Source of the DNA: Azadirachta indica
Taxonomy: Eukaryota; Streptophyta; Magnoliopsida; Sapindales; Meliaceae
Assembly: GCA_022749755.1 (NCBI GenBank)
Contig: CM040452.1
Span: 20,106,350-20,170,349 of the forward strand
Reading direction: 5' to 3'
Length of the DNA stretch: 64,000 nt
In this document: positions 1 to 10,329 of the stretch, one piece after another
Position numbering within the stretch: position 1 is the first letter of the stretch
How the letters are laid out: every line of letters starts with the position of its first letter
The notes under the pieces: generated by a model
Told to the model about the DNA's origin: nothing
Databases searched by the model: none
Seen by the model: only the letters and a program-made list of their open reading frames with translations
Translations under genes and position numbers: made by a program

Positions 1-327
1 TTACACATATAATTCATCATGAAACGTTGGCAAACATGAGATATGCCATTTTTAATTCAAGTCAGCGTATATAAACATATTTGTATTTAGGCGTTGTGCT
101 GTCATTAATATTCTTATAATAGGAGGAAGGAGAGAACGCGACGAAGCAGGAAATGTTAACCTAAGCTATCCCACAAACCTGAATTAACTGGTCATATACA
201 TGTATATATATATATATATATAGCCAAATAATAAAACATATTTGTATATATTTTTGCGGCATTAATTATATATGCTGAAGATATATATTTTTAATTATCT
301 TCATTAATTAATTCATGTGAAACTCGA

Positions 328-335
328 TATAAATA
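328..335 (+). promoter_or_regulatory. TATA box of the sulfotransferase pseudogene
   Basis: TATAAATA lies 96 bp upstream of the ATG at 431, a normal spacing for a plant core promoter with a short leader. The promoter looks intact although the coding region is broken, so the locus may still be transcribed. Confidence 0.6.
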
Positions 336-430
336 TCCAACTCTAGCTACATGCTCTCCATAACCCATAACCACATCCCTACGCACCATTAATTAGCTAG
401 CCTCTCATAGTTAATTTGTCCGATATTTCC

Positions 431-1436
431 ATGGAGGAAATCATAGCCTCTGAAAATGGCCAAACCCCTTCTTCACCCGAAACAGAAGAGCTACTCTTGT
501 CTCTTCCTAGAGTCAAACTCTTGGAAGATCGTTATCTCTGCAAATACCAAGGTTTTTGGATTCCTTCTTGGTTCTTACAAGGGATGGTTTCTTTTCAAAA
601 ACATTTCCAAGCAAAAGACAGTGATGTACGTAATTTTAATTACCTTTCCAAAATCAGGCACAACTTGGCTAAAGGCTCTACTATATGCCATCGTGAACCG
701 TTCTCGTTATCCATTCTTAGAAGAAAGCCCCTTGCGTACTACCTTTCCTCATGATTTAGTACGTTTCCTTGAGGTTGATCTTTATTTGAAAGATCAGCTT
801 CCAAACCTTGATGACCTTTCCTCACCAAGGATTTTAGCTACTCATGCTCCATATACTTCACTTCCACAATCCATTCTGAGTTCCAATTGTAAAATTGTGT
901 ACATGTGTAGGAATCCCTTAGACCAAATGATCTCTGAGTGGTCTTTCTTGCTCAAACTTCAAGGCGAAACCGAAGAGCCACGTTCCATAGATGAAGCTTT
1001 GGAGATGGCTTGCAATGGAATGCAATGCTACGGTCCTATTTGGGAACATATTATAGACTAATGGAAGGCCAGCTTAGAGGAACCAAATAAAATACTCTTC
1101 ATCAAACACGAAGATCTGAAAAAGGAAACGATCAATCATATTACCAAGTTGGCTGAATTTTTGGGATGCCCTTTCACCAAGGATGAAGAGACTGAAGAGG
1201 TCATAGAGAAAATATTAAAACTATGCAGTTTTGATAACATGAGAAAGTTGGAGGTGAACAGGGGTAAACATCCTGACGGTCTTAAGAAAGGTTTATTCTT
1301 TAGAAAAGGCCAAGTGAGAGATAGGAAAAATTATTTAACCCCTTCAATGTCTGAACGCCTTCAGAAATTAATGGAGGAAAAGCTGAGTAAATACGGTCTG
1401 ACCTTTGCATCCTTGGAAGCTCCAAAGCCGTATTAA
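431..1436 (+). pseudogene. Cytosolic sulfotransferase (SOT family), disabled
   Basis: This is an intronless copy of the plant PAPS-dependent sulfotransferases, soluble enzymes that sulfate flavonoids, steroids, desulfoglucosinolates or hydroxyjasmonate. The ATG at 431 opens the frame; a TTG at 416 in the same frame is not a plausible start. The PAPS 5'-phosphosulfate loop (TFPKSGTTW), the 3'-phosphate region (KIVYMCRNP followed by DQMISEW) and the C-terminal region up to LTPSMSERL are readable. Two lesions break it. Four extra bases (CGTA, 629-632), apparently a local duplication giving GTACGTA, shift the frame just before the PAPS loop. TAA at 1059-1061 replaces a tyrosine-type codon before WKASLEE. 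The C-terminal nucleotide-binding motif also looks decayed: KGQVRDRKN, where the family usually has KG-VGDW-N. The substrate cannot be told. Pseudogene status is secure unless both lesions are assembly errors. Confidence 0.9.
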
Positions 1437-1964
1437 GAAAAATTATATATACGTATGTTTAATTCCTCATCAGAGTATGTTTGATTTCAATGTTTGTGTG
1501 TCCGATATATTTAGCATGGAGAGTTGTCTGAATAACTTTCGAAATTGAAATTAGATCTGAATAAATTCGAATGTATGAATGCGTAAGTTAATATATATGT
1601 TTGTTTAATTATAATGCAAATGACAGTTGTAGTTGTTTGTTCTTCCTTAATTTGTGTTTTGAAGCCAAACAGTAGTTGTAAATATTGATATTTTAACATA
1701 TATTTACAACTGAGCGTGTCAAAGAAAAATTAAATAAATAAAGTAGATTATCTAACCGCATAAATCAGGAGCAACAGAGTTCCTCGTACGAATAAGAACA
1801 AAATGCAAATTTAAATAAATAAAGTAGATTATCACTATTTGATGTGTTAGGGCAACCAACGGATAAAATCATAAGTCGTTAAATATAAGTGAAATTATAA
1901 GTGGTGGTTGCTATAGGAAAAAAAACGTATATATTAATTGTAGAAAGAGTTGTAATCTCATATT

Positions 1965-1995
<31 letters not shown>

Positions 1996-2200
1996 TTGTA
2001 GTAGTTATTGAATTTACATAATTTTAATAATTAAAATTAAATTTAACATAAATATTAATTATAATATATATTAATTATATTTGTTAAATTTAATATAGTA
2101 TATAAATTTAACGATTTATAATTAACATAAATACAACATAAATAAATGTGTAAATTCACAAAATTCACATATGTTACCCCATTAGTTTTATTTATTTATT
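1437..2200. other. AT-rich intergenic stretch
   Basis: No gene is visible. The stretch holds a (TA)n tract near 1967-1984, very AT-rich sequence to about 2150 and a short TTTA repeat near 2190-2208. On the minus strand the latter gives overlapping AATAAA hexamers, possible poly(A) signals for the minus-strand transcription unit to the right. Confidence 0.5.
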
Positions 2201-5200
2201 TATTTATTTCAAAAAAAGACCAATCAATCTGTGCGCAACGATAATTCATTGGACTATAATCCATGAATCAGAATGCTCATAACAAAAACAATTACGCTGG
2301 TGATTTACATTATAGAGGGCAATTATCGAAAAGCTTACAAACAATTCTCAACTCCGTCGGTGTGCTGTTAATGGTAACAGTAGCTCTTCACCTTTTAATG
2401 GTTGCCTCGTAGAAGGATTCACACACACCACAGCAGCAGCGGCGGCGGCGGCGGCGGCATCATTTGAAAACCTCTTACTGCATCGCACCACTTCATTCGT
2501 CAAGACGCTTTGTGGCCAACAATTCCGATATGAGCAGCATCATCTCGGCTCGTCATCGCACATACTCCCCCACAAAAGAAATTTTTGGAAAACAACCCAA
2601 AAAAAGGGAGGCACAAATAAAAAAAAAAAACAGCAATAGTTAGGGACGGAGTAACTTGTAATATGAAACCCACTAGTTCGTTAATTTCTTCGAGAGTCGC
2701 ATTTTGCCTTAAGTCGAGCAAACACAAGTCATCAGACACTGATATTGAAGAAGAATCTTCAAACAGGATTTACTGACCACACACATTTACAGCAGCATTT
2801 CCAAGAAATTCACCAAGGCAAATCAAATAATTCTGTCACACGGGTTTACCAAAACACCTGACACAAACTTGAACAATTTCCTCAACCAAAGAGGCACTTC
2901 TTATCCCAACTTGGCCAGAATCGTGCTTATATCACAATTGAACATTTTTCAGACAACAACGTGTATGTTCATAAAATGGAAATTATGGTATCCCACAGAG
3001 ATTAGAATTAAACTCCAAATTCATCCAGCTTGCATTTTAAGAAATAACCAAAGGAAATTTAACAGCGTGGATATCATTGCAGCCAAGAGGATTTGATTTC
3101 ACGACAATCCTGGCTGAGCATATGTAGCAAAATGAAGTCAAAAGATTCCAAGAAGCTATCATAGCACCTTTGTAAAAATTGTGGATGTGAAGAATGCAAC
3201 TACCCACAATATACAGGGAAGGGTTTTGACAGAGGTAGAAAACTGTGCAAAAAAGGCACACATCACATACCAATCCCATTAAGGTTGTTTCAACAAAATG
3301 AACAAAATCTCATAACTGGGAAACAGAAGGCTTAAATCCTTGATTTGTCAACAGAAGATGTTGAAAAGCAACTACAAGCCTTTCAACCACTCTCCTACAT
3401 CATGTCACAAAGTATTTCAACTTCATAATACAAACATGATCCATAAGTCTCATCACATATACTTCAACTTTCAGTTAAAAAACCATCCTCCAGAATTGGT
3501 TACGGCATTATACAGAAAATACAGCAATGCTGTCGATGAAGAAAATGAAATCAAATGCTTCACACTGCCAAGTCAAAGGGACACTTCATCCTTCTTAAAA
3601 GAGCAAACACAACCCACAACCAATGCCACAAGCATATCTTTACAAGGCAGGAAAAAACATGAGTTGGCCAAATACAATTTTTTTCCCCAATCATCATCAG
3701 CATCAGTTACATATGGAACTTTGAGTCAATCACTGACACAACAAATTATGCTGCTCTGGCTATAAAATTTACAATCAGAATACAACCAACCATACATAGT
3801 AATCCACTATTAATGAAAAAACCATCACTGCAAAAAACCAAATTAATTAAGACAAACAGATCCCTCTCAAAGCCACCCACAAGACACAAAAGGAAGGCTA
3901 CTGAACTGCAACCAATAGCACGTTATTACAGTTCAAATACCTTCAATGAAAAATGCAAACCACCACAATAAATTTGAAAATCTGGAGAGGTCTTTGGATT
4001 AAAAGACAAGAGACAGATAGCATAACCAAAAAAATTTTTGGCACACAGCATAACCAGCAAAGTTTAAACTTTAGATTTAAGCAAGGATTGACAAAAGAGC
4101 TAAAAATGACAAAATCCAAAATTAGAGAAGTCAGTAGTAATCTCAGGCACGAGCAAACAAACCGGTACATCATTAATGGTCAAAAAGATCAAAATAAACT
4201 AAATCCCTGGAGTAGCAATTTCATGAGCTTTATGTATATCACATAACATGCCTTATAACTATGCATCTACACACAAATACAATATACTGTCTCTTAAACC
4301 AGTTGAGAAACCTTGATGAAAAAACAGTTGACAAAGCTCAATATGGTCAGAGATAAAAGCCATAACCACTATGAAGAAACTCTAGCAAAAAATACTAAAA
4401 AACAACCATACAAAGTTGCATAATACACCGAAATATAAGATCTCAATAGTTAAAATTCTATACTAGTACTTCAAAGCCCAAATAGCAAATAGTTTCTCTC
4501 ATAAGTACAAAGACTACTCTAATCAAGTCATTTGGACAACCATCACTCAAGAATAAACCACATCTTAAAGGTGCAGATCAAGATATCAAGCGAAGAAGTG
4601 GCCGTAAAAGCAAAGCTAATACATTCATATAGTCTGCATTACGCAATCACCAGAACCACAAAAAGCATCTGCGCCAACAAGCTGTCATACACCTGAATCA
4701 AACACCCATTCACAACTCAATTCATCATTCCAAATCATCAGCAAAACAATGATCATACAAGATTAAAGTAAATAGCCAAACAAACTAAGAAAAACAAATA
4801 TTGGAACTTCTAGAATGAGAGACTGTCATGCAAAAAAAAGGAAACTACCAAGCAAAGAAAGCAAACAACACTACTCTAGAAAACAGGTACGTGAAAGAAC
4901 ACAGCAAAATTATGTCATGAAGACAATGCAACTCCAAGAGATCATGATAAACTTCTTCCAGTTACAACTACGTCACTTATGTACCTTGGGTTTGGGACAA
5001 AAACAACAACGTGTTACTAGACAGAAATCATCAACTTCATAGCTTAATCTTATATTGTTAACAGTGCTAGGAATTGTATTGGTATACAAAGCCAATCTTG
5101 TTACGCATGATAAAAGCGAAAGACAAATTATCCTGGACTCAATTTGCAAAACAATGAAGTTCACATTAGAAAGAGAAAAGGGCAACCGTTTTGAATACAG

Positions 5201-6281
5201 AATATGAATACATCTCACTGCCATATGAGTAAGAGAATTATACCCCTAGAAACTACACCATCATTTTCCTTAACAATACCCTGTAACTCTGTTTGGCAAA
5301 TGAAATAATCAACCCTTCAAACTTCACATATTAACCCTCATCTCATATTTGAGTTTGCTGTTTCAAAATAATTCAATTGCAAAGCAACACAGCATGATAT
5401 AAACAAACATCAGCCTCATTCAATTATAAGTTGATATAAAAATGAGGTGCAGGAATTAGTCACAAATAAAGAGTGCTCCTAAAACACAATGTTTAAAAAA
5501 TAAATGTGAAACACGTTAAACTGAAAGTGGTTAAGAGATAATGTAATATGAGAAGATCAACTACAGAGAAATAACAGACACAAATATCTCTTTTCCTGAT
5601 GACCTTTGTGCACTCTCTTAAGCATATTTGACTAAAACAGAACAAAATTTATGAACTTTTACAAACAAAGTTTAAATTCAAAATCCATAGAACTGTTACC
5701 GAGAACTTTTTACTTTTACAAAACAGTAAACTTATATAACTAAGTTAACAAAAAGATGCAAGTTTGGTGCCCGTAGCTCATTCCCAGATGATGAAAATAA
5801 CCAAGTACAAATCAATGGAGTATCCACCAACAGAATTGATATTTCCATCAATGCATGTTCTTACTTCTTCCATCTGATTTTAAAAATAAGAGGAAACAAA
5901 GAAATAACAAAGACAGTTAATGAAGAATGCATGGAAAATGATATGCACACAGATTACATGAATATTATCACCAAAACCCAGTAAAACATTTAGTGCAACC
6001 ATTTAAATACACGAATTTCAAAAATTAGACAGGAAAGCAGTGGCAAACACATGAAAATGAAATCCAACAACGGGAAGAAAAAGAAAAGGTGAAAACAAAG
6101 GCACATGAAAAGGCATAATCACATAGCACACTGAAAAAAGCAGCAAGAAGACTTCTACAACCAGAAGCCGAAGAAGAAAAACAAGCCAAAAAAACATTGC
6201 ACCAAAACCATTATCATAAAGCACCAAAAAGTAGCCAAAAAAAGCAATCAAGCAAAAAACACCTAATGAAGGAAGACTACC
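2200..6281 (-). other. Putative long, spliced 3' region of the UBA2C gene
   Basis: About 4.1 kb separates the UBA2C stop from the next possible terminator. The plus strand is strongly A-rich, so a minus-strand transcript would be U-rich, as plant introns and 3' UTRs are. The UBA2C stop codon is followed at once by a good splice donor (TGAG then GTAGTC, 6278-6284 read on the minus strand), placing an intron directly after the stop. Another acceptor-donor pair (CAG ending at 5874, GTAAGA from 5864) could bound a tiny alternative exon. AATAAA hexamers on the minus strand sit near 2190-2208. As I recall, Arabidopsis UBA2 genes have alternatively spliced 3' regions. The extent here is inference; part could be ordinary intergenic DNA. 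Confidence 0.4.
2431..2458. repeat. (CAG)3(CGG)6 trinucleotide repeat
   Basis: A GC-rich trinucleotide run in an AT-rich neighbourhood, inside the presumed 3' region of the UBA2C gene. Read on the minus strand it is a GCC/GCT run, just downstream of an ATG. Confidence 0.85.
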
Positions 6282-7565
6282 TCAATAATATGGTGGTACG
6301 TTCGGGTACATTCCTCCCGGAGGAACCCTAGGAACAGGAGATGTCCCTGTTGGCTGGAGATGCTGACTTGGATATGCAGACGAAGTAGACATGCCATAGT
6401 GTCCACTATCAGGATAGCCACCAGAAGGCATTCCAACCGAGCTAGGAGGCAACCTATACAGGGAAGATCCGCCACCCAATCCACCAGTAGAACCAACACC
6501 GCCCAATCCACCACCTGCTCCGCTACCAGCACCGGCAGCACCCAGCCCACCGTAACCTGCTGATCCTGGCCCACCATAGCCACCATATGGCCCACCCAGT
6601 CCAGCACCGTACCCACCAGCACCAACACCACCCAAAGAAGACGGTACCTGACCTGGCCCACCCAAAGACGAGTTGAGATGATGGCCTAATGCCGGAGGGC
6701 CCGAAAAAGGGTATCCAGGTCCGCCGGGACCGCCATATGATCCTCCCGCAGAGGGTGGAACCATGCCCATTCCATCGCCATGATTAACATTCCCGGGCCC
6801 ACCCGCCTGAATCCCATCAGGCCCGACAGGTTTTGCCTTTTTATTATCAGCTAGTCTACAATTCAGCTGCTTTCCATCCACGGTCTTAATCGGATCCACT
6901 AGTGCTGCTTGAGCCCCCTCTGCAGTCTTATAAACGAACAAAGCGAAACCCTTCGGCTTTCCAGTCTGCTTATCGAAACCCAACGGGCCCTCTTCAATTT
7001 CTCCATAACAAGCGAAATGCGCTAGCAATTTATCGGCCGACATGTCGTTAGGTACATTCCCGACGAAAATTTTCCTTAACGATACATCCACTGGGTTATT
7101 AGTACTATTCCCCGAATTTCCTGCAACCGCCAGATTCGTAACCGTCACGCGACCGTCAATTTTCTTACTCGGCTCTTTCAGGGCCAACATCGCACCGTCG
7201 ATGTGTTTAAACGTTATAAAGCCATAGCCTTTTGATTTTCCGGTCGCTTTATCGAGGATGACAACGGCTTCTTCGAGTTCGCCATAGGCGGAGAAGATGC
7301 CACGTAGGCTCTCGGTGGTGGTGTCCCAGCCAAGGCCGCGGATGAACAGCTTCCGCTGGGTGGGGTCGACATCGGCAACGGTCCGGACAGAGTCAAGAAC
7401 GTCATCATGGCCGGCGACGGCGGTGGAAAGGATGTCTAGGAGTTGATCGCTGGTTAAGCGTTCGACAATTTTGCGAGCGTCCGATGGGGCTAGTTTGTTG
7501 GGAGAGTCGGGGTCGGTCAACGCGGCGCCGTTTTCTTCCAGCTTGCGTTTCTTAGTTGGATCCAT
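6282..7565 (-). CDS. UBA2C: UBP1-associated protein 2C-like RNA-binding protein
   Basis: A single uninterrupted coding exon of 427 codons, close to the size of Arabidopsis UBA2C. Residues about 1-65 are acidic and helical (starting [11 protein letters not shown]). RRM1 follows at roughly 68-150 (RNP2 LFIRGL, RNP1 KGYGFITF) and RRM2 at roughly 165-245 (RNP2 IFVGNV, RNP1 KGFALFVY). The rest is a glycine/proline/tyrosine-rich low-complexity tail ending PNVPPYY. UBA2 proteins are nuclear hnRNP-type factors linked to mRNA turnover, wounding, abscisic acid and cell-death responses, and the tail is the kind that supports speckle formation. The ATG at 7565 is preceded by an AAACCCTAACCCTA telo-box in the leader and a TATA box at 7666-7673. 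Family assignment is secure; the 2C subtype rests on overall similarity and on having MORF8 nearby. Confidence 0.95.
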   Translation of the reverse strand: MDPTKKRKLEENGAALTDPDSPNKLAPSDARKIVERLTSDQLLDILSTAVAGHDDVLDSVRTVADVDPTQRKLFIRGLGWDTTTESLRGIFSAYGELEEAVVILDKATGKSKGYGFITFKHIDGAMLALKEPSKKIDGRVTVTNLAVAGNSGNSTNNPVDVSLRKIFVGNVPNDMSADKLLAHFACYGEIEEGPLGFDKQTGKPKGFALFVYKTAEGAQAALVDPIKTVDGKQLNCRLADNKKAKPVGPDGIQAGGPGNVNHGDGMGMVPPSAGGSYGGPGGPGYPFSGPPALGHHLNSSLGGPGQVPSSLGGVGAGGYGAGLGGPYGGYGGPGSAGYGGLGAAGAGSGAGGGLGGVGSTGGLGGGSSLYRLPPSSVGMPSGGYPDSGHYGMSTSSAYPSQHLQPTGTSPVPRVPPGGMYPNVPPYY

Positions 7566-7592
7566 TGACGAATTGAGAACGACTTGGAGAGC

Positions 7593-7608
7593 AAAACCCT
7601 AACCCTAG
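7593..7608 (-). promoter_or_regulatory. Telo-box in the UBA2C leader
   Basis: The plus strand reads AAAACCCTAACCCTAG, two overlapping telomere-like units 28-43 bp upstream of the UBA2C ATG. Telo-boxes are common in leaders and promoters of plant translation and RNA-metabolism genes and are bound by telomere-repeat-binding factors. Confidence 0.6.
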
Positions 7609-7665
7609 TCCTAATTTCAGTGAGTGAAAAAGAGAGAGCGAGATAGGAAAAGGGTGAAGGCGCTA

Positions 7666-7673
7666 TCTTTATA
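7666..7673 (-). promoter_or_regulatory. TATA box of UBA2C
   Basis: TATAAAGA on the minus strand, about 100 bp upstream of the UBA2C ATG. A TGGGCT site II motif lies further upstream (7737-7742, AGCCCA on the plus strand) beside a GGGCCC. Confidence 0.55.
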
Positions 7674-7789
7674 GGGTAATCTTGTTATTGGCGGTAAGAA
7701 GATGCGTCTGGGGTCTACTTTCCATCGGGCCCGTTCAGCCCAATACAACTCGGGTTTGAATATGTATGAGCGATAGGATCTTGTAAACA

Positions 7790-8050
7790 GTAAAAAGATT
7801 CGTTTAAAGAAACTTTTTAAATAAAATTTTTTTAAAATAAATTTTTATAAGTAAAATTTTTAATAAAATTTTATTAATTATTTAATTATTATAAATTATT
7901 TTTAAAAAATTTAAATAATTATTTTAATAAATAAATTTTTAATATTATATTTTAAAAAAAGCTTGCTTGTGACTTGCATTTATATTTATGTAATACTTTT
8001 AAAAATAAAACTTAAATGTGACTTATAAAATTAATTATCTTCATTTACTT
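7790..8050. other. Extremely AT-rich intergenic block
   Basis: Mostly A, T and short AAATTT-type mirror and palindromic runs with no reading frame. It could be a decayed hairpin-type MITE, but no clean terminal repeats or target duplication are visible. Confidence 0.35.
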
Positions 8051-8579
8051 AACCTAAATGTTCAATAACAATGGGACGGAGACAGAGTATCATCGAATGA
8101 TTCCCAACTGAAAAAAGGAAAAAAAAAAGAAAGAAAAAATGCCAAATAACTATATTACGTGTTTCTTGTTGATTTATACATATCCAAACCAAATACAAAA
8201 AAAGCCTCAAACAAAAATCAAAATTCAGAGCATCAAAAAGTGCTTTTACAACATCAAAATCTCAAACAACCAAACACACAGATAATAACTTGTACAGCAT
8301 CATCGTACGTCCATAATCCAGTCCCAGAAAAGAAATCAGTGAAACAATATATCCATGCAGGTCCATAATTCCTGGAACTTTTGCTTAATTAATTTATAAT
8401 TTATTTTTGGAACCCACCTCAAGATTGGAGAAGCACATTACCAAACAGGATCTACTCTTATCATTTCCCAGATCTAGAAAAGAAAGTGCTTTTGCTTTAT
8501 CTTCCTGATCATGTTCAACGTCACGAAACTCTACATTTGAACAGCAAAAGAAATAAGCACATCTTTTCTTCCTGTTCCT

Positions 8580-8681
8580 TTACTTCTTCTCGGAGATTGA
8601 AGAATGAAGGACGACGACTGGATTATCTTCGGCTGGAATGGAAGCAGGGCCGCCGGTTTTCGCAATCTCGTTAGCACCCAT
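8580..8681 (-). CDS. Possible 33-residue small protein
   Basis: A short ORF starting at ATG 8681 and stopping at TAA 8580-8582. It begins MGANEIAKTG and ends SSISEKK, with no cysteines, signal peptide or membrane segment. It is more GC-balanced than its surroundings. On the same strand the upstream DNA looks like a leader and core promoter: a (TA)n/TATA stretch near 8780-8795, then a leader ending AATCAACAATTA before the ATG. Downstream is about 400 bp of U-rich, 3'-UTR-like sequence. I do not recognise the protein. It could be a real small-peptide gene, an upstream ORF of a longer transcript, or the visible ORF of a non-coding RNA. It is divergent from the NUMOD3 gene. Confidence 0.35.
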   Translation of the reverse strand: MGANEIAKTGGPASIPAEDNPVVVLHSSISEKK

Positions 8682-8799
8682 TAATTGTTGATTTTCTTCA
8701 AGCAATTAATTCCAGTTGGCAAGAGATCCTGCTCGTCTGTCGCAAATATATTTTCCTGGGAAACAATTATTGTTTTGCAGAATATATATATATACGTAT

Positions 8800-10200
8800 A
8801 AATGTAACACGGAAGAGCTTATAAAGGAGGTAAAAGTCAACTGAGTTGCGTGGATCGATGAAACTCTGCTTCACTGATAAGCACTTAAACATTAAAAAAA
8901 TTAACAGGATAACTTGCTGAGCAAGAGTTCAGGTGAGTTTTATGAATATTAATTTGTTATTCTGAGTTTGTTTGCAAAGCAAAAATGATCATAAATTTAT
9001 AAAAATGAAGATTTATGAATATTTGACAGTTAACACGATATTTTGAATTGAGTGTTATTTAAAATTAATCCACACAAAAGCTTAGTATTAGGGGATTCTT
9101 TCTTTTCTTAACAATTATCAGGACATTAGTACTTAATATGCTGAGTTTGATGAATAAAGTCATATTTTCCAAAATATCAGGGACCTCAATAAAAAGTTTT
9201 CCGCAGATTTTTTATAAGGCGATTTTTGTAAATATATGTATGTAGGACACTAATGATTAATTTGTAAACATTATGATATAGAATTATCATTTGAAAAATA
9301 TTAGGGACACTCCTAAAATTTCCCGATTTTTCTATTAAAAAGAAAACAACAAAATTAAAAATTAAAAATTAAAAAAATAAAAAAGGGAAAATCCTCGATG
9401 TCTGGTCACTATTAAGGGATAACTTTAACCAATTCCACAACATTTACTTAAATATGAATACTCGGTTTATGTAAAATCTCTTCTCTCGTATGTCTGGTTG
9501 TAGACGAAACAAGGTCAGCATATCTTCCTCTGTCAAATGCCAGCTCTTCTTCAGTACATGTAAATTCTTCTCTCTGTTACTGCTAGAGATATGCTCAAAT
9601 TCTCGTCTTTCTTCTTATTTTGTATTCTCTGTATGCTGTAGTTTATATTGCATATTTATGTTTCACATTCACATTAAAGGAAAGAGTATAGAGAATAAAT
9701 TTAAGACTTCAGTAGCTAACTAAAATTTTTCATCGTTACTTATCTGCATTTGCTGCGTCTAGCTTTTGAGTTCGGTCTTCTATCTACTCTGGAAACTTTT
9801 TCCTCTTTTTGAGCTTCTCTAAGTTTCATACCTGTACATGATAAATTTAAAGTATGATGTAATGTGACGGGTTAGGGATTAATTATGAATTTCGGTTGTA
9901 TAGGTCTTTAAATTCCTGTGGAAGATGACATATTGAAATGGAGTTTGATCAGAACTCACCAGGTTATTAATTGCATTTGAACATTTGGTTGAGTTCATAT
10001 TCTCAGGTTATAAGCTTGGTTTCAACGTTCAATGCAAAACTGTGTTCTTATGGAAATGGGCTGATTGTGTAGCTACACTTATCCTTTGTATTTATGGTGC
10101 ATATTTGTATGATTAAATGAAGGAAACAGATGGAGTAATTTTCACTACCTGCATTCAAAGGAAACACTCATTAACATGTATAAATGTTACTGAAATAACT
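8800..10200. other. Upstream region of the NUMOD3 gene
   Basis: No protein gene is evident. The part to about 9430 is AT-rich intergenic DNA. From about 9430 the plus strand becomes U-rich with splice-like signals, including ACAAG then GTCAGC near 9515-9523, consistent with a 5'-UTR exon and a leader intron ending at the TTTTTCAG acceptor near 10259. This is inference from signal content only. Confidence 0.3.
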
Positions 10201-10329
10201 TTGCTTGGGATAATTCTTTAGTATGGATAACCAATGTTGTTTTTCTAAACATTTTTCAGGAGATTGTCTGTTCTGCATCCATCTTCCAAACACGTTCCAA
10301 ACACTATTTTATGGCCTTCGTTTGCTGCA

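Noticed and set aside
2635..2665. A sequence near 2645 resembling the ACTCCGTCCC ends of Stowaway/Tourist-like MITEs
   Set aside because: Only one end is seen, no inverted partner or target duplication could be found.
3340..3765. A 141-codon plus-strand open stretch in the region right of 2.2 kb
   Set aside because: It is built from A-rich codons, has no family features and lies antisense to the presumed UBA2C 3' region.
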